17,762 nt of DNA from an uncultured Erysipelotrichaceae bacterium (GTDB lineage: Bacteria > Bacillota_I > Bacilli_A > RF39 > UBA660). The notes below the pieces were generated by a model. That model was not told the DNA's origin, made no database searches, and saw only the letters and a program-made list of their open reading frames with translations. How positions within the stretch are numbered: position 1 is the stretch's first letter; each line of letters opens with the position of its first letter. Location of the stretch: assembly GCA_902795755.1 (NCBI GenBank), contig CADBMO010000077.1, positions 1 to 17,762 of the forward strand. Reading direction: 5' to 3'. The position numbers were made by a program, and so were the translations under genes. Positions 12,322-17,762 of this stretch are shown in pieces.

Positions 12322-13129
12322 ATAAAAACAAAATAACTAGTAAACCAACTATTAAACAATAAATTGAAAAATATATTAGCTTTCCTTTTTTCATTATGTT
12401 TATAAACCATTTTGCACTAAAATAAGTTAAAATAGCACTAGTAATCATACCTATTAAATATGGAATAATTAAACTAGAAAGATTACTTGCATCAAGTAAA
12501 TCTTTTACCCCAAGCATCATTGTAGCTACACTAATTGGTAAATAAAGCATAAATGAATAATTAAGTGCTGAATCCCTTTTTAAATTGTTAGTCATACCAC
12601 CAACTACCGTTGCACCACTTCTTGATATTCCAGGAAATAGCGCTATTACTTGAAAGAAACCTATTATAATAGCATCTTTAACCGTTATATCTTTTTTTTC
12701 TTTTTTTCCTTTAAAATCCTTTATTAAAAACAATGCAATAGAGGTAATTAAAAGAGCAATTCCAACTAGCTTTACGTTGTTCGAAAACTTGTCAATATAA
12801 TCTTTAAGTAATAGACCCGCTATACCTGCTGGTATAGTACCTATTACTATAAGCCATGCATATTTATAATTTGTTTTATATTTTTCTTTTTTTGTTTTTA
12901 AAAATAAAAAGAAATCTCTAATAATATACGCAATTTCTTTTCTATATAAAAAGCATATTGCAATAAATGATCCAAAGTTTACAACTATTTCAAAGTTAAT
13001 ATCATTTAAAACATCTAAATTAAAAAGATGTTTAAATATAACAATATGTCCACTAGAAGAAACTGGTATAGGTTCTGTAAAACCTTGTAATGCTCCTAAG
13101 AAAATATATTTAATAATTTTTATAATCAT
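12320..13129 (-). CDS. uppP: Undecaprenyl-diphosphatase UppP (BacA)
   Basis: UppP is an integral membrane enzyme that dephosphorylates undecaprenyl diphosphate to recycle the lipid carrier for peptidoglycan, and it confers bacitracin tolerance. The 269-aa product has the usual family length. The catalytic (E/Q)xxxE motif is Gln15-Glu19 in LQGFTEPIPVSSSGH (14-28, with His28), and the second signature PGISRSGAT is at 166-174. Several hydrophobic helices are separated by short loops, and a Lys-rich cytoplasmic loop lies at about 79-87 and 138-147. The start at 13129 is preceded on the minus strand by TAGGAGGA (13135-13142). It is the only minus-strand gene in the window, convergent with the 37-aa gene and divergent from the 13227 operon. 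A TATAAT on the minus strand (13148-13153) could be its -10, with a weak -35. Confidence 0.96.
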   Translation of the reverse strand: MIIKIIKYIFLGALQGFTEPIPVSSSGHIVIFKHLFNLDVLNDINFEIVVNFGSFIAICFLYRKEIAYIIRDFFLFLKTKKEKYKTNYKYAWLIVIGTIPAGIAGLLLKDYIDKFSNNVKLVGIALLITSIALFLIKDFKGKKEKKDITVKDAIIIGFFQVIALFPGISRSGATVVGGMTNNLKRDSALNYSFMLYLPISVATMMLGVKDLLDASNLSSLIIPYLIGMITSAILTYFSAKWFINIMKKGKLIYFSIYCLIVGLLVILFL

Positions 13130-13226
13130 ACTTATCCTCCTATAGTAATTATATAATAATTTAGGTTTAAAATAAACTTTTAATTCTAAAAAGTAGCGTC
13201 AAAAATAATATTAAGTAGGTGATATA

Positions 13227-13430
13227 TTGAATAAGATATTATTTTTATTAGGAATTACGTTATTAGTTAGTGGATTAATTCCAATTATTTTATACATGAA
13301 TTTATTATATTATGGGTATACTTTTACTGAGTATTTATCCATAATATTTCATAAATTAGAAATGATATACGTTATACTAGGATTTATAATACTTAACATT
13401 TGCTATTTTAAAAAGGAGAGATTAACTTGA
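13227..13430 (+). CDS. Small two-helix membrane protein, 67 aa (TTG start)
   Basis: I do not recognise this protein. It has two hydrophobic segments (about 3-27 and 43-61), with a short loop between them and a KKERLT tail. I choose TTG at 13227, since AGGTG (13217-13221) sits 5 nt upstream and no ATG lies near; an internal ATG would remove the first helix. The start is therefore non-ATG and somewhat uncertain. Its TGA stop overlaps the next gene's TTG start (TTGA, 13427-13430), so the two are probably translated together. The promoter is unclear: a TATAAT at 13152-13157 and a TAATAT at 13206-13211 both lack a good -35. Confidence 0.65.
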   Translation: MNKILFLLGITLLVSGLIPIILYMNLLYYGYTFTEYLSIIFHKLEMIYVILGFIILNICYFKKERLT

Positions 13431-14017
13431 GAATAATATACGACGTATTATTAAATTATAACAAATACGCATATGAGTTTTATGAATGGAATAAAAATGA
13501 TAATATTAAACATTTTAAATCAATTAACTCATATAAAGTTAGCAAAAAAGTATTATGTGATTTTATTAATCACAAATTTAAGTTAAATAATAATGAGTTT
13601 GGAAAAATGTGTATTTTCTATGATGACTATAGAGCGTGCGCCTTTGAATTTGATAAAAATGGTATTGTAAAGGGTAAAAGCTATATGTTATTTGATGAAG
13701 AAGAAGACGTGTTAAATAGTAATGATAGTATTATCAACATTAATTATGAAATAATAAAAAAACAAATTCACAATAAATACTATACAAGAAAAACACAAAG
13801 CGATGTTAACCTGCTCAAAAAAATATTTAAGAATATGGATAATGAGTCTCTTATAAAATATGTTTATTATGAATGCTTTGATATAAAAGAATCAAATATT
13901 AAAAAGGCATATAATAAGTTGCTAAGTCACATTAATAGTAACGATATTAAGCTCATTAATAAACTAATTAAACTATTTCATTCAAAAAAAAGGTATAAAA
14001 TACTAAAAAATAGATAA
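13427..14017 (+). CDS. DUF3603-like protein (TTG start)
   Basis: This 196-aa protein starts at TTG 13427, which overlaps the upstream stop and is preceded by AAGGAGAG (13413-13420). The N-terminal pattern (MRIIYDVLLNYN, YEFYEWNKNDNIKHFKSI), the strand ACAFEFDKNGIVKGKSYMLFDEEEDVL (about 70-97) and TRKTQSDVNLLKKIF (about 120-134) with LIKYVYYECFD resemble the DUF3603 family of Bacillota. I recall this family without a known biochemical role. There are no membrane segments or cysteine clusters, and the C-terminal half is helical and very Lys-rich. It lies between a small membrane protein and a lipoprotein in one transcript, but the neighbours do not reveal a function. Family assignment is from pattern memory, so moderate. 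Confidence 0.68.
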   Translation: MRIIYDVLLNYNKYAYEFYEWNKNDNIKHFKSINSYKVSKKVLCDFINHKFKLNNNEFGKMCIFYDDYRACAFEFDKNGIVKGKSYMLFDEEEDVLNSNDSIININYEIIKKQIHNKYYTRKTQSDVNLLKKIFKNMDNESLIKYVYYECFDIKESNIKKAYNKLLSHINSNDIKLINKLIKLFHSKKRYKILKNR

Positions 14018-14042
14018 CATAACAAATGAGGAGGATGTAATA

Positions 14043-14588
14043 GTGAAAAAAATAATTAGTATATTATTCATGGCTGTAATTGCACTATTTATAAGTGGAT
14101 GTGCTTGTTCAATGAATGATAATAAACCAAATGAAGCAATTGAGACTCTATTTGAAAAATATCGTAACAAAGATGAAAACGTATTAACACAATTAAAACA
14201 AACCATTGAAGGTGAAGTATTAAATGATGATAACAAGGTAAAATATCAAGCATTAATGGAAAGGCAATATGATAGTTTTTCTTATGTTATAAAAGATGTT
14301 GAAACAAATGATGATAGTGCAACATCGCTTGTAGAAATTACGGTGTTAAATTACAAAGGTGCTTTAGAAGAAGCAGAAGAGGAATTGAAAAATCATCCTG
14401 AAAAATTTAATGATGAAGATGGTAAATTTTCAGAAGATAAATATACAAAATATAAAATAGAGTTAATGGAAAAAGTAGAAGATACAACCACGTATACAAT
14501 TAATTTAAATTTAACTAAAGAAGCAGGTATGTGGAAAGTTGACGAGTTAACAAAGGATGACATTAAAAAATTACATGGAGTATATTAA
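14043..14588 (+). CDS. Lipoprotein of unknown function (GTG start)
   Basis: This 181-aa lipoprotein starts at GTG 14043 with GAGGAGGA (14028-14035) upstream. The signal peptide is KKIISILFMAVIALFISGC, with a lipobox ending in ISGC and lipidated Cys20. The mature part is acidic, with a helix-rich first half (NEAIETLFEKYRNKDENVL) and beta-strands such as SFSYVIKDV, SLVEITVLNYKG, TTYTINLNLTKEAGMWKVDEL. This alternation of helices then strands, ending in the W-K-V-D strand, is like NTF2-like/DUF5105-type Gram-positive lipoproteins (weak, by eye). It acts on the outer face of the membrane. It is the last gene of the 13227 operon and its end overlaps a strong terminator. A role cannot be assigned. 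Confidence 0.85.
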   Translation: MKKIISILFMAVIALFISGCACSMNDNKPNEAIETLFEKYRNKDENVLTQLKQTIEGEVLNDDNKVKYQALMERQYDSFSYVIKDVETNDDSATSLVEITVLNYKGALEEAEEELKNHPEKFNDEDGKFSEDKYTKYKIELMEKVEDTTTYTINLNLTKEAGMWKVDELTKDDIKKLHGVY

Positions 14589-14612
14589 TCAAGGCTTAGC
14601 CTTGATTTTTTT
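14587..14612 (+). terminator. Intrinsic terminator after the lipoprotein gene
   Basis: AATCAAGGC (14587-14595) pairs with GCCTTGATT (14599-14607), 3-nt loop, T to 14612. The stem starts within the TAA stop (14586-14588). Confidence 0.92.
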
Positions 14613-14629
14613 AAGTTTTAATGTATAAT
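14602..14629 (+). promoter_or_regulatory. Promoter nested in the preceding terminator
   Basis: TTGATT (14602-14607) is the right arm of the terminator; after a 16-nt spacer comes TATAAT (14624-14629), with TG directly upstream. Confidence 0.6.
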
Positions 14630-14653
14630 AATATATCACAAGGAAGTGATAAT

Positions 14654-15166
14654 ATGAAAATACCATTTAAAAAAGAAATAAAAGAATGTTATCCAGCTTT
14701 AGTAGTATATTTAAACCCATCAAATATGATTAGTTATAAGAATGGTAAACTTGAAATATATCCAAAAGGATATGAACTTGCAACCAGTGTTGAAGTGTGC
14801 AAGGAAGAAAATGATAAATTAATGATAAAAAACAGAATAGAAGTAAGACCTATTGAGTTATTAGAAGATGATTTCAAAAATGGTTTTAAGTCAAATAAAG
14901 ATGGAGTAAATGCATATGCAATGTATTACGATCCAAGTAGTGATAAAAAAATAACACCATGGCACTTTAAAAAAGATAATATTATATCATGGGTGAAAAA
15001 GAACATAGATGATGAGCATAATTTTGAGCCTGTTAGCAATGCGAACTCTTTATTAATATATATTAGATACTTAATAGATGAATATTATAGAGAAGATTTT
15101 CAAATAGAAATTAAAAAATTTGTAGATGAAAGAATAGAAGAGATTGCTAAAAAAGTTAAGAAGTAA
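14654..15166 (+). CDS. Hypothetical cytosolic protein, 170 aa
   Basis: I do not recognise this protein. An ATG at 14621 is in frame but lies in the promoter -10 region; the ATG at 14654 has AAGGAAGTGAT (14640-14650) and is chosen. The product has no signal peptide or membrane helix. It opens with MKIPFKKEIKECYPALVVYLNPS, contains a run of likely beta-strands to about residue 95 (GKLEIYPKGYELATSVEV, KLMIKNRIEVRPIEL), then ITPWHFKKDNIISWVKKN (about 98-115) and a Lys/Glu-rich C-terminal helix. Transcribed alone from its own promoter to a terminator overlapping its stop. Its place before htpG does not indicate function because htpG has an independent, CIRCE-controlled promoter. Confidence 0.83.
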   Translation: MKIPFKKEIKECYPALVVYLNPSNMISYKNGKLEIYPKGYELATSVEVCKEENDKLMIKNRIEVRPIELLEDDFKNGFKSNKDGVNAYAMYYDPSSDKKITPWHFKKDNIISWVKKNIDDEHNFEPVSNANSLLIYIRYLIDEYYREDFQIEIKKFVDERIEEIAKKVKK

Positions 15167-15182
15167 ATTCTTAATTTTTTTT
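15156..15182 (+). terminator. Intrinsic terminator overlapping the end of the 170-aa gene
   Basis: TTAAGAA (15156-15162) and TTCTTAA (15168-15174) enclose a loop with the TAA stop (15164-15166), followed by T to 15182. The stem is AT-rich and probably weaker than others here. Confidence 0.75.
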
Positions 15183-15186
15183 AACG

Positions 15187-15223
15187 ATTAATTAGCACTT
15201 ATATATTGACAGTGCTAATTAAT
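15187..15223 (+). promoter_or_regulatory. CIRCE operator (HrcA binding site)
   Basis: TTAGCACT (15192-15199) and AGTGCTAA (15211-15218) give the 27-bp CIRCE layout TTAGCACTC-N9-GAGTGCTAA, with only the inner C/G pair replaced (T and C). The palindrome continues outward to perfect 13-bp arms, 15187-15199 and 15211-15223. It overlaps the htpG promoter -35, so bound HrcA would block RNA polymerase. HrcA itself is not in the window. Confidence 0.92.
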
Positions 15224-15234
15224 AAGTTTATAAT
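15206..15234 (+). promoter_or_regulatory. htpG promoter
   Basis: Perfect TTGACA (15206-15211), a 17-nt spacer and perfect TATAAT (15229-15234). The right CIRCE arm covers the last -35 base and much of the spacer. Confidence 0.9.
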
Positions 15235-15264
15235 TAATAGTGTAATAATTAAGGAGATGATAAA

Positions 15265-17115
15265 ATGGCTAAAAGACAATTTAAAGCTGAATCAAAAAAA
15301 TTATTAGATTTAATGATTAACTCTATTTATACAAATAGAGAAATATTTTTAAGAGAATTAGTATCAAATGCAAGTGATGCGTTAGATAAACTATCATATG
15401 AATCTCTTACTAATAAGAAAATTAAAGTTAATAAGAAAAAATTAGGAATTAAAATAGAAGTAGATAAAGAATCTAGAATACTTACCATTGAGGATAATGG
15501 TATTGGTATGAGTAAAAACGAATTAGCAGAAGATTTAGGTACTATTGCTAAAAGTGGTACTCTAGCATTTAAAGAAGGTGTAACAGATAAAGATAAACTT
15601 AACATGATAGGACAATTTGGTGTAGGTTTTTATTCAAGTTTTATGGTGAGCGATAAAGTAATTGTGGAAAGTAAAAAAGTTGGTGAAGATAAGGCTTATA
15701 AATGGACCTCTAATGGAGTAGATGGATATGAAATAGAAGAATGCGATAAAGATAATAATGGTACTAAGATTACTTTACACATTAAAGAAAATGGTGAAGA
15801 AAAATATGATTACTATTTAGATGATATTAATATTCAAAAGTTAATTAAAAAGTATTCTGATTATGTGACATATCCAATTACAATGCTTATATTAGATGAA
15901 AAGAAAAATAAAAAAACTGAAACAGATCCAATAAATAGTATGGTTCCTATTTGGAAGAAAAATAAAAATAAAATAAAAGATGAAGAATACAATAGTTTTT
16001 ATAAGGATAAATACTATGATTATGTAGACCCGCTTAGGGTAATACATACTAACGCGGAAGGATTAGTAAGCTATGATGCAGTTTTATTTATACCAGGGAA
16101 TCCACCATTTGATTTTTATATGAAAGACTATAAAAAGGGATTAGAGTTATATTCAAATGGTGTACTTATAATGGATAAGTGCGAAGATTTACTTCCGGAT
16201 TACCTAAACTTTGTAAAGGGTGTTGTAGATTCGCCTGATTTAACACTTAACATATCAAGGGAAACATTACAACAAAATAGACAGTTAAATATTATTGCAA
16301 AAAATATAGAAAAGAAAGTATTAAAAGAACTTGCTGATATGCTAGAAAATGATAGAGATAATTATGAGAAGTTCTTCAAATCATTTGGTGTAAATATTAA
16401 ATTTGGTGTATATGATGGATATGGTGCTAAAAAAGATGATTTAAAAGACTTATTAATTTTTTATTCATCAACTGAAAAGAAAAACGTAACATTAAAAGAA
16501 TATGTACAAAGAAGTTTAGATGATAAAATATATTATGCTTGTGGTGAAACAATTGATAGTATAGATATGATGCCTAAAGTAGAAAGCTTAAAAGAAAGTG
16601 GTAAAGAAGTTTTATATTTAACTGAATACGTTGATGAATTTGCACTTAAAATGCTTGATACGTATGAAGACAAAAAGTTTGTAAACGTTGCAACCGATAG
16701 TGTTGATTTATCAACTGAAATAGAAAAACAAGCATTAAAGAGAAAAAATGATGATGCAAAAGATATGTTTGACCTTATGAAAAATGAATTAGGAGAAGAA
16801 GTTGTTGCAGTTAGATATACTAATCAATTAAAGAATCATCCAATATGTTTAACGTCTGAAGGTGAAATAACGGTTGAAATGCAAAAAGTAATTAATGCAA
16901 TGCCAACTGATGAACATGCAGAAGCTAAATTGGTTCTTGAAATAAATGAGAATCACGAAATAGCTAAAAAATTACAAGATTTATATAAAAATGATAAAGA
17001 AACATTAAAAAAATATACTAAAATACTTTATAATGAGGCAAGATTAATAGAAGGACTTCCTGTTACTAATCCAACTGAGCTAAGTAATTTAGTATGTGAA
17101 ATGCTTTCAAAATAG
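15265..17115 (+). CDS. htpG: Hsp90-family molecular chaperone HtpG
   Basis: HtpG is a dimeric, ATP-driven cytosolic chaperone that remodels client proteins during stress. The 616-aa product is near the usual length (about 620-640). N-domain: FLRELVSNASDALDKL (28-43) with the catalytic Glu31 and Mg-binding Asn35, EDNGIGM (76-82) with nucleotide-contacting Asp77, GTIAKSGT (92-99) and the lid glycines GQFGVGFYSSF (116-126). The middle domain includes VDSPDLTLNISRETLQQNR, with the Arg that contacts the ATP phosphate. The C-terminal dimerisation domain ends LSNLVCEMLSK without the eukaryotic MEEVD tail. The ATG at 15265 has AAGGAG (15251-15256). Transcribed alone. In Bacillus subtilis htpG is not under HrcA, but here a CIRCE element overlaps the promoter, so heat shock should derepress it. 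Confidence 0.97.
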   Translation: MAKRQFKAESKKLLDLMINSIYTNREIFLRELVSNASDALDKLSYESLTNKKIKVNKKKLGIKIEVDKESRILTIEDNGIGMSKNELAEDLGTIAKSGTLAFKEGVTDKDKLNMIGQFGVGFYSSFMVSDKVIVESKKVGEDKAYKWTSNGVDGYEIEECDKDNNGTKITLHIKENGEEKYDYYLDDINIQKLIKKYSDYVTYPITMLILDEKKNKKTETDPINSMVPIWKKNKNKIKDEEYNSFYKDKYYDYVDPLRVIHTNAEGLVSYDAVLFIPGNPPFDFYMKDYKKGLELYSNGVLIMDKCEDLLPDYLNFVKGVVDSPDLTLNISRETLQQNRQLNIIAKNIEKKVLKELADMLENDRDNYEKFFKSFGVNIKFGVYDGYGAKKDDLKDLLIFYSSTEKKNVTLKEYVQRSLDDKIYYACGETIDSIDMMPKVESLKESGKEVLYLTEYVDEFALKMLDTYEDKKFVNVATDSVDLSTEIEKQALKRKNDDAKDMFDLMKNELGEEVVAVRYTNQLKNHPICLTSEGEITVEMQKVINAMPTDEHAEAKLVLEINENHEIAKKLQDLYKNDKETLKKYTKILYNEARLIEGLPVTNPTELSNLVCEMLSK

Positions 17116-17139
17116 TTAGCAAATGCTAGCTATTTTTTT
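17112..17139 (+). terminator. Intrinsic terminator of htpG overlapping its stop codon
   Basis: ATAGTTAGC (17112-17120) pairs with GCTAGCTAT (17125-17133) with one G-U pair, loop AAAT, T to 17139. The TAG stop (17113-17115) is in the left arm. Confidence 0.9.
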
Positions 17140-17151
17140 ATTGCAATAATT

Positions 17152-17184
17152 TTCGACATTTTTTTCATAAATGATATGTATAAT
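17152..17184 (+). promoter_or_regulatory. Probable promoter of the ORF6N gene
   Basis: A perfect TATAAT lies at 17179-17184, 24 nt before the start codon. The best -35-like hexamer TTCGAC (17152-17157) is 21 nt away, too far for normal use, so the -35 is unclear. Confidence 0.42.
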
Positions 17185-17207
17185 AAAAGGCATTTAGGGA
17201 GGAATAT

Positions 17208-17762
17208 ATGAATGAGTTAAAAGAAGAATTAGACATAGAAAATTTGATTTATGAAGTAAGAGATAAACAAGTAATGTTGGATTCTGATTTAGCAAAACTT
17301 TATGAATGCAAAAATGGAACCAAAACAATAAACTTAGCGGTAAAAAGACACACAAATAGATTCCCAGAAAGATTTATGTTTAGACTGACTGAAGAAGAAA
17401 GTAAAAATATTTGGTTTCAAATTGAAACCAAAAATAGCAATATAGAAACTCGTGGTGGTAAATATAATAAGCCATATGTTTTTACGGAACAAGGAGTTGC
17501 AATGCTTGCAAGCATACTTAGAACAAATGTTGCTGAAGAAGTAAGTATAAGAATTATGGATGCATTTGTAGCCATGAGACATTATATTGGAAATAGTGAA
17601 TATAGACTATCTAATATTGAATCAAAAGTAATTGAGCACGATAAAAATATAAAACTTTTACAAGAATCATTTAATAAGTTTGAAGAGAAGAAAAAGATTA
17701 ATGATATATATTTTAATGGACAAATATATGATGCATATTATAAGATACTTGAAATATTTAAA
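17208..17762 (+). CDS. ORF6N-domain protein, phage antirepressor type (3' partial)
   Basis: The frame is open from the ATG at 17208 to the window end: 185 codons with no stop, so the protein is cut. AGGGAGG (17196-17202) precedes the start. Residues about 10-130 carry the ORF6N domain: IENLIYEVRDKQVMLDSDLAKLYE, then TINLAVKRHTNRFPERFMFRLTEEE, KPYVFTEQGVAMLASILRTNVA, and VSIRIMDAFVAMRHYI. This is a DNA-binding domain first described in phage ORF6 and KilA-like proteins. After it comes a helical linker with coiled-coil character (SKVIEHDKNIKLLQESFNKF) and the start of a further region, IYFNGQIYDAYYKILEIFK, often seen at the same place in chromosomal ORF6N proteins. Chromosomal copies are common in gut Bacillota and usually mobile or accessory. 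No integrase or other phage gene is in view. Confidence 0.9.
   Translation, partial: MNELKEELDIENLIYEVRDKQVMLDSDLAKLYECKNGTKTINLAVKRHTNRFPERFMFRLTEEESKNIWFQIETKNSNIETRGGKYNKPYVFTEQGVAMLASILRTNVAEEVSIRIMDAFVAMRHYIGNSEYRLSNIESKVIEHDKNIKLLQESFNKFEEKKKINDIYFNGQIYDAYYKILEIFK

Noticed and set aside
13141..13226. Clear divergent promoter pair between uppP and the 13227 operon
   Set aside because: TATAAT-like hexamers occur on both strands, but in this AT-rich gap none has a convincing -35 at 16-18 nt, so no promoter is annotated.
14621..14653. ATG at 14621 as the start of the 170-aa protein
   Set aside because: It overlaps the promoter -10 region and has no ribosome binding site, while the ATG at 14654 has one.
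17334..17582. Minus-strand ORF of 82 codons near the right end
   Set aside because: It is antisense to the ORF6N domain, which is conserved in the + frame and open to the end of the window.
1..17762. CRISPR array, insertion sequence, tRNA or rRNA gene
   Set aside because: No regularly spaced direct repeats, transposase, terminal inverted repeats or cloverleaf patterns were seen on either strand.

Overview
This is a very AT-rich window from a walled, low-GC Gram-positive bacterium. The gene set (PASTA kinase and its phosphatase, UppP, RsgA, HtpG, the infC-rpmI-rplT operon) and the strong GGAGG ribosome binding sites point to Bacillota, most likely a reduced, Bacilli-related lineage. A species cannot be named. 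TGA is used as a stop (ending at 13430) and not as Trp, so this is not a Mycoplasma-type code 4 genome. Almost everything is on the + strand and intergenic gaps are tiny. Many intrinsic terminators overlap stop codons, and several promoters sit inside or right behind the preceding terminator.

Layout. 2-679: C-terminal part of a membrane-anchored surface protein. 749-1654: a DUF1016/YhcG-type PDDEXK nuclease-like protein. 1655-2293: no ORF, but a roughly 500-nt RNA with a consensus promoter, long-range pairing of its two ends, many internal hairpins and an intrinsic terminator. The next gene encodes a four-helix membrane protein resembling OapA, the membrane partner of OLE RNA, so I read 1722-2821 as a candidate OLE RNA/OapA locus. 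This is the most interesting part of the window.

2885-7870: a compact operon rlmN - PP2C phosphatase - PASTA kinase - rsgA - rpe, with start/stop overlaps, joining ribosome maturation to cell-wall signalling. 7927-9339: two single-gene units of unknown function. 9348-10898: infC-rpmI-rplT behind a structured leader with a terminator/antiterminator pair (L20-leader type). infC appears to start at a rare ATA codon, and L20 carries a C-terminal Lys/Ala linker plus a Rho-N/SAP-like domain.

10956-12291: a 62-aa orphan, holA (DNA polymerase III delta) and a 37-aa single-helix membrane peptide. 12320-13129 (minus strand): uppP, sharing a bidirectional terminator with the peptide gene. 13227-14588: an operon of a small membrane protein, a DUF3603-like protein and a lipoprotein. 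14654-15166: a hypothetical protein. 15187-17139: htpG under a CIRCE operator that overlaps its promoter, implying HrcA heat-shock control. 17208 to the end: the start of an ORF6N-domain (phage antirepressor-type) protein cut by the window edge.
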